Shown here: one piece after another, positions 37,473 to 46,667 of the stretch
Position numbering within the stretch: the stretch's first letter is position 1
Layout of the letters: each line of letters begins with the position of its first letter
NCBI GenBank assembly: GCA_031256995.1
Contig: JAIRPL010000047.1
Span: 62,001 to 126,000, forward strand
DNA: 64,000 nucleotides
Direction of reading: 5' to 3'
Source: Puniceicoccales bacterium
Lineage (GTDB): Bacteria; Verrucomicrobiota; Verrucomicrobiia; Opitutales; UBA953
Program-made: the position numbers and the translations under genes
The notes under the pieces: model-generated
What the model was told of the DNA's origin: nothing
The model's database searches: none
What the model saw: the letters and a program-made list of their open reading frames with translations, nothing else

Positions 37473-38906
37473 CGGCATTTCTGACTCTCATTTTCATCCT
37501 GTCAACAAATTTCCACTATCCCCAAGGCGGGACATGGGGTGTTTCAGGATTCATTCATCCATTTTTATTCGAGGAAAGCATCCTCTTTTGCAAATCAGAC
37601 ACACGAATGGTGAAACTGTAAATCAGGCGAAAGCTCCAAAATGGAAGGTGGAGTTTCGTCAAAAGGCGATAACAACCATAATAAGGCCTCCAAAAAACCT
37701 TGCGCAAAGGCACCTTGCGCAAGGGCAGAAGCCCCGCCCTTTGGAGACGATGAAAAAATCCACGCGCCAGCGAATAGTCCAATGTTGAAAACACCAGACG
37801 CCGGAAAACAGAATAACTGATGGCACAAAGCCTATGTTCCAGAAAAATCCATTGCGCGCTCGCCTTTGAAAAACCAGCCTGAAATTCGACCAATTTTTCA
37901 AGCACAACCAGATAACTCGAAACCCGTCTTTGAATATGCCCCGGATCCGTCCGGGTCATCGTGGAATTCTCCCGCTGAAAATAATGATACCCGGCAAAGC
38001 GTGTGAAATACCCCGTTTTTGCAAGGCAAAGCACGCGGGAGGTGAAATCCTCGTCCTCATGGAGAATTCCCTCGATGAATCTCAGTTTTCCAGATTCCAG
38101 AAAACTCCGCTTGTAGACATATCCCCAAACCACTGGAGAAAAGTAGTTGTCCGCGAGAATATCCGCGACGAAAACTTTTTTCCCGGCCGCATATGCAAGG
38201 GGAGCGGCGATTTCCACGCCCGTGGAAAGATGCCTGACATGCGAGAATCCAAGAAGATCCACGCCCTCGGAAGACAGAACATTCTCGAAAAATGAAAAGG
38301 CCCTGGCATCAAACCAATCATCCGCATCGAGAAAGACCACATACTCGCCCGTGGCACGATCCAAACCCGCATTCCTCGCGGCGGACAGACCTCGATTGGG
38401 TTGGTGAATAACCTGCGCCCAAGCGTGCCTTCGCGCAAAATCGTCACAAATTTGTCCACTGGAATCGGTCGAGCCGTCATCCACAAGGATCAGCTCCATG
38501 TCACCATGAAAATCCTCCTGCCTCAGAACAGATTCAATGGCGCGCGGCAAGAAATCCTCGACGTTAAAAACAGGGATGATAACACTATACTTGGACATGA
38601 GCAAAAAAACGCCGAAGCGGATATGATCTTAAGACTTGATCTTGAATTTGGAAATGATGCAAACCCGTTGCGCTGGCTTTCCTCGTGAAAGAAACTCTCC
38701 CGGCATTCCGCAGAAGCGGTGGCGTCAAAATTGCAAAACTGGCTTCATGGACTTTCCAAGTCCCTGCCGTTGTCTCTTTCTTGGGAAAATTGACTTCCGC
38801 CCCATTTTCCTTAAAAACTCTTGCGATTTCCAAACGGCGGCAAAGCTGGCATGGAGAATTCGGGCTTCATCCTCAAACACCCCACCCGCGTGTTCACGGT
38901 TTCCCC
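37473..38906 (-). repeat. Tandem repeat unit 1 (GT2 gene plus flank)
   Basis: This unit and 38913-40281 are adjacent diverged copies. Both begin with CGGCATTTCTGA, run through a GT2 gene and a conserved ~300-base upstream flank, and end with CGCGTGTTCACGGTT. Flank and gene are both conserved, so the duplication took in the whole gene with its leader. Confidence 0.8.
37555..38598 (-). CDS. GT2 family glycosyltransferase, tandem paralogue 1
   Basis: 347 residues from MSKYSVIIPVFN. GT-A landmarks: YSVIIPVFNVEDFLPRAIES, LVDDGSTDSSGQICDDFA, LSAARNAGLDRATG, and DxD in FLDADDWFDA. The C-terminal part (HYFQRENSTMTR, SSYLVVLEKLVEFQAGFSKA, FSTLDYSLARGFFHRL) is shared almost word for word with the gene upstream at 38942-39973. 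Differences concentrate in residues ~30-180, the likely sugar- and acceptor-binding part. A duplicated PLRK segment near the C-terminus makes it slightly longer than its twin. Confidence 0.88.
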   Translation of the reverse strand: MSKYSVIIPVFNVEDFLPRAIESVLRQEDFHGDMELILVDDGSTDSSGQICDDFARRHAWAQVIHQPNRGLSAARNAGLDRATGEYVVFLDADDWFDARAFSFFENVLSSEGVDLLGFSHVRHLSTGVEIAAPLAYAAGKKVFVADILADNYFSPVVWGYVYKRSFLESGKLRFIEGILHEDEDFTSRVLCLAKTGYFTRFAGYHYFQRENSTMTRTDPGHIQRRVSSYLVVLEKLVEFQAGFSKASAQWIFLEHRLCAISYSVFRRLVFSTLDYSLARGFFHRLQRAGLLPLRKVPLRKVFWRPYYGCYRLLTKLHLPFWSFRLIYSFTIRVSDLQKRMLSSNKNG

Positions 38907-38941
38907 TGGTCACGGCATTTCTGATTCTCGTTTTCACCCTG
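38599..38941. other. Inter-GT2 flank with a coding-like remnant
   Basis: 343 bases between the two GT2 paralogues, repeated at 39974-40281. On the minus strand a 70-codon frame (38725-38937) begins 4 bases after the upstream GT2 stop and contains FHASF/LHASF-AAVWKSQEFLRKMG. The second copy keeps the same frame: of the differences I compared in this part, three are synonymous, one changes an amino acid and one turns a codon into a stop. This looks like the 3' end of an old gene rather than random sequence, but I do not recognise it. Confidence 0.35.
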
Positions 38942-40281
38942 TCAACGAATTCCCGCCGCCTTATCCGAGGAAACCATCCTCTTTCGAAAATCAGACGTGC
39001 GAACGATGAAACGGTAAATCAGGCGAAGGCTCCAAAAGGGAAGGTGGAGTTTCGTCAAAAGGCGATAAAAACCATAACGAGGCTCCCAAAAACCCTTGCG
39101 CAAGGGCAAATGCCCCGCCCTTTTGAGACGATGAAAAAATCCACGCGCCAGCGAATAGTCCAATGTCGAAAACACCAGATGCCGGAAAACATAATAACTG
39201 ATCTCACGAAGCCTGTGTTCGAGATGGATCCATTGCGCGCTCGCCTTTGAAAAACCGGCCTGAAATTCGACCAATTTTTCAAGCACAACCAGATAACTCG
39301 AAATCCGTCTTTGGATATGCCCTGGATCCATCCGGGTCATCGTGGAATTCTCCCGTTGAAAATAATGATACGCGGCAAAGCGCGTGAAACACCCCGTTTT
39401 CGCAAGACAAAGCACGCGGGAGATGAAATCCACGTCCTCATGGAAAATTCCCTCGACAAACCTCAATCCATTGGCTTCCAAAAACTCCCTTTTGTAAACA
39501 TACAGGCATACGGATGGAAAAAAATAGTTGGACGCTATGACGTCAGCCAGGGGGACCGCCTTCTCCAAGGCATATGGCAGAAAAGACGGCACCTCCCTCC
39601 CGTCGGAAAAATGCCGCACATGTGAAAACCCCAGAATATCGGCATCCCTCAAGGCCGGATTTTTTTCAAAATCACAAAAGGTGTGACTGTCAAACCAATC
39701 ATCCCCATCAAGAAAAACCACGTAATCCCCGGTCGCCCGGTCCAATCCGGCATTTCGCGCGATGGATGGGCCTCCGTTCTTCTGATGAACAACATGCACA
39801 CACGCATGCCGTTTTGCGAAATCATCGCAAATCATCCCGCTCGCATCCGTCGAGCCGTCATCCACAAGGATCAACTCCATGTCACCATCCTCCTGACTCA
39901 GAACAGACTTGATGGCGCGCGGCAAGAAATCCGCGACATTAAAAACAGGGATGATAACACTATACTTGGACATACGCGAAAAAACGCCGAAGCGGATATG
40001 GTCTTAAGAGTTGATCCTGAATTTGGAAATGATGCACGCCCGTTGCGGTGACTTTCTTCGTGAAATGAACTCACCCGGCATTCAGCGGAAGCGGTGGCGT
40101 AAAAATTGCAAAACCGGCTTCATGGACTTTCCAAGTCCCTGCCGTTGTCTCTTTCTTGGGAAAATTGACTTCCGCCCCATTTTCCTCAAAAACTCTTGCG
40201 ATTTCCAAACGGCGGCAAAGCTGGCATGGAAAATTCGAGCTTCATCCTCAAACACCCCACCCGCGTGTTCACGGTTGCCCC
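38913..40281 (-). repeat. Tandem repeat unit 2 (GT2 gene plus flank)
   Basis: Second copy of the unit at 37473-38906, same orientation, directly adjacent. Its right end runs into the last codons of the polyol-phosphate transferase gene (stop at 40269), which marks the duplication boundary. Confidence 0.8.
38942..39973 (-). CDS. GT2 family glycosyltransferase, tandem paralogue 2
   Basis: 343 residues, start MSKYSVIIPVFN identical to its neighbour. Landmarks: LVDDGSTDASGMICDDFA, PSIARNAGLDRATG and DxD in FLDGDDWFDS. The C-terminal half is nearly the same as paralogue 1, while residues ~95-180 differ (e.g. PALRDADILGFSHV, SFLPYALEKAVPLADVI). The pair probably adds related sugars to the same glycan, or one is a spare under diversification. 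Confidence 0.88.
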   Translation of the reverse strand: MSKYSVIIPVFNVADFLPRAIKSVLSQEDGDMELILVDDGSTDASGMICDDFAKRHACVHVVHQKNGGPSIARNAGLDRATGDYVVFLDGDDWFDSHTFCDFEKNPALRDADILGFSHVRHFSDGREVPSFLPYALEKAVPLADVIASNYFFPSVCLYVYKREFLEANGLRFVEGIFHEDVDFISRVLCLAKTGCFTRFAAYHYFQRENSTMTRMDPGHIQRRISSYLVVLEKLVEFQAGFSKASAQWIHLEHRLREISYYVFRHLVFSTLDYSLARGFFHRLKRAGHLPLRKGFWEPRYGFYRLLTKLHLPFWSLRLIYRFIVRTSDFRKRMVSSDKAAGIR

Positions 40282-41705
40282 TTGAGCTTTCTCTTCAACG
40301 TGGACAGGAAAACAAAAAGGCGAAAGCAACAACGCACATAGAAACGCAGGACAGGAATGGGCGCGTGGATCCAAAATAAAAAGCGAAAAAGGCAATGAAT
40401 CCCCCTGCCTTTGTTGGCCACCTTCCCCCAGGTCTTTCGCATTTTTTCGACGGCAAACCGGGTGCTCCGGGCATCCGCCGAGTTGCTAAAAAGATTCCAA
40501 AGAAATGTGAAATCCAAAACCGGTTCATTGTAGATTTGGCTCCCGTCTTCCCAATTCCCGTATATCGCAACACTCTCCGCGACACGCTGGCTTGCGCCAT
40601 CGGGAAAATTTTCAAGCGCATGGACAATCTCGGGGACCGCGCTCTCGGGAGGGGTTGAAAAATGGAATTGCAAAATCTTCCCACGCCACTCCCGGGACTC
40701 TTCCGACTCTGACTCAATGGCGGAAAACGATTCCTCCAACTCCCCAAAGCTCTTGCAAATTTTCCCAGCGGCAAAGACTTCCGGACTGATAACACAAGCC
40801 GTCTGCAACTCCTCATAGGATTCCTTGTCATCAATGAATATCGAGATGGGTTTTCCAGTGAAAAGAAAATCGGTGGCGATGGAGGAATAGTCCGAGATGA
40901 TCATGTCCATCTCCCTGAATAATGGGTAAATATCCGAATCACACTGAATGATCCGCAACCGCCCGGAAGTCATTTCCGTCGCCAACTCATTCCGCAAATA
41001 CTCCTCAAACAACGTGTCAAGCGGATGCAATTTCAGAAATAAAACCGCCCCAATCTGACGAAGCTTTTCGCAAATCTTCCGGACAACATCCGCCCTGGGA
41101 GAAAGCAACTCAGGATGAGCGCGGAACGAACGGAATGTGGGGGCGTAAAGGACCGCCTTCCCCTTTCGCTCCGCAAGCTGACGGCGCGCGACTTCGTCCA
41201 CACCAATCCAGTCCAGCGGCGAGCAAGCCCCGGCCTTTACCACCCGGTTTCGCGGAAGGTTCGCCACAAACAAGCGCCTTGGCCTGAACATCTTCGCAAA
41301 AATCAAGGTTAGCGCCGGGGAAGTGGCCACCAGCAGGTCATCGCCAACAAAATGTCGGATCGAGTTCGGCGTGAAATGCTTTACAAGCAACCCAGCAGCC
41401 TTGACGCCGACACCGTGCCAAAGCTGGCAAATGCGTGTCCGCGCAGGCAGGATGATCTCCCCGGTCGTACGCCCTGGATTGGAGTCAACGACGAGCCAGT
41501 CGGCCTCCTCAATCCGCTTCCCCGCCGCCTCGGAACCCAAGACAAACGCCCGCGGCTCGGGAAGCAATCCATTGATGCGCGCCGCCAATGCCTCGTCCTT
41601 GACAAGAATGGAGCCATCCACCCCGGGACAATTCAGCGAATCAATGAAGAAATACTTCGTGTTGTCAGCAAATCGGAAATCCCTTCCGGCAATCACAATT
41701 TTCAT
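40269..41705 (-). CDS. CDP-polyol phosphotransferase, TagF/TarL-like
   Basis: 478 residues from MKIVIAGRDF. It has the pattern of the CDP-glycerol glycerophosphotransferase family: WHGVGVKAAG (His near residue 93), VLYAPTFRSFRAHPE, LFLKLHPLD and SDYSSIATDFLFTGKPI. These enzymes polymerise or transfer glycerol- or ribitol-phosphate from CDP-polyol at the cytosolic membrane face. The start overlaps the stop of the cytidylyltransferase gene upstream (ATGA), so donor synthesis and transfer look coupled. A Cys/Phe-rich hydrophobic segment lies near the C-terminus. Which polyol is used is not visible. Confidence 0.83.
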   Translation of the reverse strand: MKIVIAGRDFRFADNTKYFFIDSLNCPGVDGSILVKDEALAARINGLLPEPRAFVLGSEAAGKRIEEADWLVVDSNPGRTTGEIILPARTRICQLWHGVGVKAAGLLVKHFTPNSIRHFVGDDLLVATSPALTLIFAKMFRPRRLFVANLPRNRVVKAGACSPLDWIGVDEVARRQLAERKGKAVLYAPTFRSFRAHPELLSPRADVVRKICEKLRQIGAVLFLKLHPLDTLFEEYLRNELATEMTSGRLRIIQCDSDIYPLFREMDMIISDYSSIATDFLFTGKPISIFIDDKESYEELQTACVISPEVFAAGKICKSFGELEESFSAIESESEESREWRGKILQFHFSTPPESAVPEIVHALENFPDGASQRVAESVAIYGNWEDGSQIYNEPVLDFTFLWNLFSNSADARSTRFAVEKMRKTWGKVANKGRGIHCLFRFLFWIHAPIPVLRFYVRCCFRLFVFLSTLKRKLKGQP

Positions 41706-42424
41706 TTCTGATCGCCTCCTTCCAAGTCGCTTTCTGCAATGCGCACCCAAGTCTCCAAAAGATGGATGTCGTCGTTGTAAGTCAGTTTCATATTTGATTC
41801 CTCTCCCTTGACAAGATGAATTTTCGCGGAGGGAATCCGCCTGAGAATTTCGGCGCATATGTCCCCCCCCTCCCGCCCCTCCGACTTCAAGATTCCAAGC
41901 AGCTTGGAAATCAAGGAGACACGAAAGGCCTGCGGCGACTGCCCGCGCTGCAATAAATTTCTGTCCGGATAATCGGTGACAAGTGTCTTCGCACTATTCA
42001 CACCCAGAAACGAATCCACGGCCGGGACGGCGACATTGACGGCCTCGCATTCGCGCAAGGCCGCCACCACATCCGAGATGATCCGCTGCGAAACCCGGGG
42101 GCGGGCCGCGTCGTGAAATAAAAGCGAGGCGCCGGGATGGGATTCGTAGGCATGATAGGCCGCAAGCGTGGAGTCGAAGCGTTCCTTTCCCCCAAGAAGA
42201 ATCTTGCAACTCTTGCGGCATGGATTCCGGGCCAAAATTTCCTCCATGCGCCTCCGTTGGGCGACGGAAATGACGACGGCGATCTCATCAATGCCGGGGT
42301 GGCGGTCAAAGGCGGCGATGGCGCGCTCGACGACCGTTTTTCCCGCCAAATCCCAAAACTGTTTGGGGAGGGCGCCACCGGCGCGGTTCCCGCCTCCTCC
42401 CGCCAAGATCACGGCAATATTCAT
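41702..42424 (-). CDS. IspD/TarI-family cytidylyltransferase
   Basis: 240 residues from MNIAVILAGGGG. Nucleotidyl-transfer loop GGGGNRAGGALPKQF (residues ~8-22), FHDAARPRVS (~103-112) and a late LTYNDDIHLLE. The family includes IspD (methylerythritol 4-phosphate) and TarI/Bcs1-type ribitol-5-phosphate enzymes. Coupling to a TagF/TarL-like transferase by a 4-base overlap favours activation of a polyol phosphate for a surface polymer. A housekeeping IspD role cannot be excluded. No reductase partner (TarJ) is seen. Confidence 0.75.
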   Translation of the reverse strand: MNIAVILAGGGGNRAGGALPKQFWDLAGKTVVERAIAAFDRHPGIDEIAVVISVAQRRRMEEILARNPCRKSCKILLGGKERFDSTLAAYHAYESHPGASLLFHDAARPRVSQRIISDVVAALRECEAVNVAVPAVDSFLGVNSAKTLVTDYPDRNLLQRGQSPQAFRVSLISKLLGILKSEGREGGDICAEILRRIPSAKIHLVKGEESNMKLTYNDDIHLLETWVRIAESDLEGGDQK

Positions 42425-42529
42425 CTCACAAGATTCCTGTGTTTTTTGATTCCACACCATTGCAAAAACCGGGAAATCCGCGCGCGCAATCCATCTCAGC
42501 GCACTCCTCCAAAAAGCAAACGTGCTCCG

Positions 42530-42655
42530 TCAAAGAATTTCCTTCAACGTCTGCGCGACGATGCTGTCCAAACACTGGCGCAACCAGGGTTCCACTCCAT
42601 AAATGGGAACGACAATGGAGACCTTGGGACGTTGCAAAACATTCTTCACATTCAT
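42530..42655 (-). pseudogene. Truncated GT2 glycosyltransferase (N-terminal fragment)
   Basis: 41 codons: MNVKNVLQRPKVSIVVPIYG then VEPWLRQCLDSIVAQTLKE, the exact start of a GT2 domain, ending at a stop where VNDGS should follow. The ATG overlaps the stop of the flippase gene (ATGA). No later GT2 motifs are found in any frame before the next gene, so this is a deletion remnant. Confidence 0.8.
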
Positions 42656-44070
42656 TTTCTGGAAAGTTGTTTTCTTGCGGAAAGGAGGGAGAAAGAAAGG
42701 GCGTTTGAGACATCCCGGAAGGAAAACTGGAAATCCCGGATCACCCAGAGCGGCCAACGCCAGCTATTGTAGGAAAGCTGCGCGCAAAGGGTGGCCAATG
42801 GGAAGGAAAGAAGGCCGATTTCCGTGAAATTAATGAAGACAAGGCAAAGAAGGATATTGGCCGTTCCCGTCAAAAATGTGGTGGGGACAAACGGGATGAC
42901 ATTCTTGGCGGTTATCAATGTCGCGCATTTTCCATGGATGGCCTCCGTGAAATAAACGCCCGCGTAAAGGAGGACAACCGCCGTCCCCGGCAAAAGCACC
43001 TTGTCCCGCCCCACAAGATGCAACAGCGCGTCGCCCTTCCAAATGACAGCGCCCGTGCCGACCGCCAGAATCGCAATGCTGATGAAAACCGCGCGCAGGA
43101 ACTCCCAGCGAAGGGATTCCATCTTCCCACTGACAAGAAGGCTCACATAACGAGGGTAGGTCAGGTTGAAATAGGAACTGGAGAATATGTTCAGAAAATT
43201 AAAAACCCTCAGGGTGATCAGTATCTTCGTGAAATCATTCGGAAAATAATGAAGCCCCACGAAACCCGTCGCCTGATAAATCAAAAAAACCCCGATGGAA
43301 TTCATGCCTGATTTTTTCGCGTTGTGCCAGATGATCGGAAGGACGGAAGGCTTCTCCCCGGATTGGGCCGCCGCGCGCAGCCTGGATTTTAACGGCGCAT
43401 CAAAATAAACGCGGACGACGACAAAACGCATCAGCAGGGACAGACCAAGCGAGACACAAACCGTCCCCAGCAGGCCGTGCCCGAAATAGAGAACCAGGAA
43501 ATTGAAAACAATCCCCATGACGCCCGTGGCAATGCCGACCTTGTTTGCCAGCGCAATGGCCCCCCTTCCTCCGATGAAAACATCCAGATAACGAAAATAG
43601 ATGGCAAGAACCGTGGAGAAAATGAACAACACCCACGTCGGGAGAATCTCGCTGAAAACAAACCCCTCAATCTTCGTCCCATTCTCATAAAGATAATAGG
43701 TTCCGAAGATGGACAGGAGCAGAAAGACCGCGGCGGCGATGATGGCATAAACTTTTTTGCAGGCACGGAACAACGCGTGCAGCAGGACGTAGTTCGGCTC
43801 CTTCCCGGCCTCCTGCTCCGAGATGCCTTCCCTCAGGATCTCCCTCGCCCCGCTGAATGCGCAAGTTATGGCGCGCGATGCATTTGGCGTGAAACCAAAA
43901 TCAAGAAGCCCGATGCTGGAGGTTATCAAGGTGAAGAGAAACCAGACATCGACATGCGTCTTGGGAAGATATTTCCAAACAAAGGGCGCGACAAAGAAAA
44001 ACGAGCCTAATTTGAAGAAATAATTGGCATAGGCCCAAAAATATTGCTTCCTGCCTATTTTTATTTCCAT
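42652..44070 (-). CDS. wzx: Polysaccharide flippase (Wzx/MATE-like)
   Basis: 472 residues with about 12 hydrophobic segments, starting MEIKIGRKQYFWAYANYFFKL. The conserved early loop GLLDFGFTPNASRAI is the mark of oligosaccharide flippases of the Wzx/RfbX group. It would move lipid-linked oligosaccharide across the inner membrane. It lies amid glycosyltransferases, which supports the role; a Wzy polymerase is not recognised in the window, though the large membrane proteins at 49.5-53.6 kb could be considered. Confidence 0.82.
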   Translation of the reverse strand: MEIKIGRKQYFWAYANYFFKLGSFFFVAPFVWKYLPKTHVDVWFLFTLITSSIGLLDFGFTPNASRAITCAFSGAREILREGISEQEAGKEPNYVLLHALFRACKKVYAIIAAAVFLLLSIFGTYYLYENGTKIEGFVFSEILPTWVLFIFSTVLAIYFRYLDVFIGGRGAIALANKVGIATGVMGIVFNFLVLYFGHGLLGTVCVSLGLSLLMRFVVVRVYFDAPLKSRLRAAAQSGEKPSVLPIIWHNAKKSGMNSIGVFLIYQATGFVGLHYFPNDFTKILITLRVFNFLNIFSSSYFNLTYPRYVSLLVSGKMESLRWEFLRAVFISIAILAVGTGAVIWKGDALLHLVGRDKVLLPGTAVVLLYAGVYFTEAIHGKCATLITAKNVIPFVPTTFLTGTANILLCLVFINFTEIGLLSFPLATLCAQLSYNSWRWPLWVIRDFQFSFRDVSNALSFSLLSARKQLSRK

Positions 44071-44155
44071 GGAAACCTGTGATGGGACAATCCGGAGAAG
44101 AATGATGGCCTGTCACAAAAAATCCAAATCGCGAAACCATCAAGCCGTCATCCCC

Positions 44156-45100
44156 TCATTTTTTTCTTTTGAGAAAACGCCGCGCTTTGTTTGCCACGGC
44201 AAGCCAGAAACTTTTTGTTTTCGACGCCGGCGAATCCGGCGCGTGCCTCCAGATCCGGATCAATCCACGCCAACCGAATGAACGCAACGCGTCGTTAAAA
44301 TGGGAATTTTGCCGGACCTGCCAGTGACGCCGATTTTCCGCAAGCGCCAGTCCCCGGCAGTCGCCCGACGACTTCTCCAGAAGCTGGTTCACCAGGTTGT
44401 AAAGAAAGAAATCGCTGTCCAAGGAATCCTCGTAGAGTCCGGGACGCCTCACGTTGGTATAATTCATCCCGTGCCAGCGATAGTTCAGCAATGGAAGATT
44501 CAGGTTGCCGATTTTGTTCTGCCGCGAGGCGAGCCGGATGACGAACGACTTGTCGCTTGCCAGACAACCCGGCATTGAGGGAAATCCGCCAATCTCCAGC
44601 GCGGACTTTCGCGAGAACGCGAAATCGGAGAGCGCCTGCCCCCTGAAAAACCTGAATTGAAAATAGACATATTCATCGACGGTTTCCAATTCTTTTCCGG
44701 GGCAGGAGTATGCAATCGCAAGTTTTTCCCTGCCGAACTCCTTTCGCAGGAACCTGACCACATCCAGGCCCTCGCCCCGCCCTTTCAAGAATGCATCCAG
44801 TTCGGCAAGGCATTCCGGCGCAAGAATGTCATCGTCGCAAAGCAGGACGATATAGTCGCCCCTGGAATGCTCGATGCCTTTGTTCCAATTGGGAGCCGGG
44901 GCAAGCTGGGTTTCATTGTGGAAAAGCCGGACGCGCGGTTTCTCCGCCCACGTGGAAAGATCGCCGTCCGCCTTGTTGTCCACGACGACAATCTCATAAT
45001 CTTGGAAATTTTGCGCGAGCGCGCTTTCGATCGCCTCCTGGAAATAGCGTGTCTTGACGACAGGGATCAGAATCGTGAAACGTGGATTGTCAGATGCCAT
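44156..45100 (-). CDS. GT2 family glycosyltransferase
   Basis: 314 residues from MASDNPRFTILIPV. It differs from the others: RFTILIPVVKTRYFQEAIESAL, VVVDNKADGDLSTW, PAPNWNKGIEHSRGDYIVLLCDDDIL with the DxD as DDDI near residue 90, which is typical of the rhamnosyl/galactosyl-type GT2 group. A basic tail (ARRFLKRKK) ends the protein. The start was set at the internal ATG; the upstream extension is not conserved. Confidence 0.86.
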   Translation of the reverse strand: MASDNPRFTILIPVVKTRYFQEAIESALAQNFQDYEIVVVDNKADGDLSTWAEKPRVRLFHNETQLAPAPNWNKGIEHSRGDYIVLLCDDDILAPECLAELDAFLKGRGEGLDVVRFLRKEFGREKLAIAYSCPGKELETVDEYVYFQFRFFRGQALSDFAFSRKSALEIGGFPSMPGCLASDKSFVIRLASRQNKIGNLNLPLLNYRWHGMNYTNVRRPGLYEDSLDSDFFLYNLVNQLLEKSSGDCRGLALAENRRHWQVRQNSHFNDALRSFGWRGLIRIWRHAPDSPASKTKSFWLAVANKARRFLKRKK

Positions 45101-45180
45101 GAAAGAAACAAGGAATATGTTGGTGGAATCCTTCTCCAAAATCCCGCCAACGATGCGGAAAGACAATGGAAAAGCGTCAA

Positions 45181-46575
45181 TTATTTGATTTGTGAAGCAA
45201 GGGCCTTCCCGCGAAGGACGCAATCATCCGTCCAGAAGTATTTCCACTGCGCAAACCGGCCCGCCATGAGAAGCGACGCCGTCCTGAGCGATTCCGGAGG
45301 TGGAAGGCTCCAATCGACCAAGGGATGCGTGTCCATAGGCTCACGGGAAAGCCCGTGGGGCTGGAGCGCATCCCAGATTGCCTCCAACCGCGCGGAGGTG
45401 CCGGAAAGAAAGACAACATTGGCAAATGGAATGCGGGTGAGTTTGACGGAATCCGGATTGCCGGCCAGCGAGCTGGAAATCGAGGCGGGCAGAATTCCCA
45501 TCACATCCAGTTCGGCGACAACACGCCGGCCAATTTCCAAATCGCCAAGGGGAAGTTTTTTTTGCGGCTGGTGGTAAATCTCCACCTGGACGCCGCCATG
45601 TCCGTCCGGGGCATTGGCCGGGGAAAGCTTCTCGATGAAATGAATGCGCGTGGAAAGAAAATCCTCGTTGTAAACGTAGAGCCAGTGTTCCGGACGCCTC
45701 GTGGGGGCGCGCAATTCGATATCGGCAAGAACGAGGCTGGAGCAAAGAAGCCCCCGGGCCGCCTCTCGCATCCCGGAAGTGCTTTGCACGCAGATCTCCA
45801 CGAATTCCGTGAGTGGAATTGTCGAGACAAGGCGGCTGTAACGCAAGGTCTCGCCGGATTGTGTGCAGACCTCCTTTTTTGCAAGATCAATGGCCGTGGC
45901 TCGAGCGCCAAGGCGTACATTGGCACCCTGGGCCAGAATCGTGGAAAACGATTGGTAACCGCCGGTCTTTGGATAACGAATCCTGTCGATATAATGCAGA
46001 TTGCGCGGAATGTCGCTTTCCGCGCCGGCGCGAACGTCCTCAAGCCTTGGGCGGTGCACCCGCCCGCCAACCCAATCACATGACATCGCGGATGGGGGGA
46101 CGGTCCAATATTTTCTGGTATAGGGCGCGGAAAAATTCTCCGCGAAAGTTTTTCCAAGGGAAGTCTCGAGCCACTGCTGATAATTTTCAGGTGCGTCCAA
46201 CGGCGGCAGGGCATGCGCCTGCTCAAGGGATGCGACACAGGCGGAGCGAAGGGGTTCCGGTACTTGGGCAAGATTCACCTGCGCCGGATGACGCACCCAA
46301 TTGCCGTGGAAAAAATTGCCGACATTGACAGGGATCTCCCAAAACTCATCCCGCGTTGACCGCGCGAAAAGAGAGCGCACATGATCATGTTTTGTAAAGG
46401 AGACATGCGGCCCGTTATCCCACGTGAACCCATTGTGTCTTCTGGAGGCGAGAAGCCCGAACAAATGCGGCTCCTTCTCCAAAATCAGGCAGTTTTCATG
46501 ACCCAAATGGTAACTTGCGGAAAGACCCGACAGGCCTCCGCCAAGAATCAGATTCTCAACAAAGAAATCACTCAT
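45181..46575 (-). CDS. FAD-dependent oxidoreductase, UDP-galactopyranose mutase/PPOX-like
   Basis: 464 residues from MSDFFVENLILGG. FAD-binding LILGGGLSGLSASYHLG (residues ~9-25), the second-strand Glu in LILEKE, and FTWDNGPHVSF, a pattern of UDP-galactopyranose mutases and related amine oxidase-fold enzymes in polysaccharide loci. The late segment SLLMAGRFAQWKYFWTDDCVLRGK matches the C-terminal FAD motif. Substrate is not certain: a nucleotide sugar or lipid-linked sugar is likely from context. Confidence 0.75.
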   Translation of the reverse strand: MSDFFVENLILGGGLSGLSASYHLGHENCLILEKEPHLFGLLASRRHNGFTWDNGPHVSFTKHDHVRSLFARSTRDEFWEIPVNVGNFFHGNWVRHPAQVNLAQVPEPLRSACVASLEQAHALPPLDAPENYQQWLETSLGKTFAENFSAPYTRKYWTVPPSAMSCDWVGGRVHRPRLEDVRAGAESDIPRNLHYIDRIRYPKTGGYQSFSTILAQGANVRLGARATAIDLAKKEVCTQSGETLRYSRLVSTIPLTEFVEICVQSTSGMREAARGLLCSSLVLADIELRAPTRRPEHWLYVYNEDFLSTRIHFIEKLSPANAPDGHGGVQVEIYHQPQKKLPLGDLEIGRRVVAELDVMGILPASISSSLAGNPDSVKLTRIPFANVVFLSGTSARLEAIWDALQPHGLSREPMDTHPLVDWSLPPPESLRTASLLMAGRFAQWKYFWTDDCVLRGKALASQIK

Positions 46576-46667
46576 TCGCGTTGGAGGCATGAATAAAAAC
46601 AACGAGGCACGCCATTTCCAAAAAAATATTCCGCCCCCCTTTCAGTTGCATCCAGATTCCAATACAC

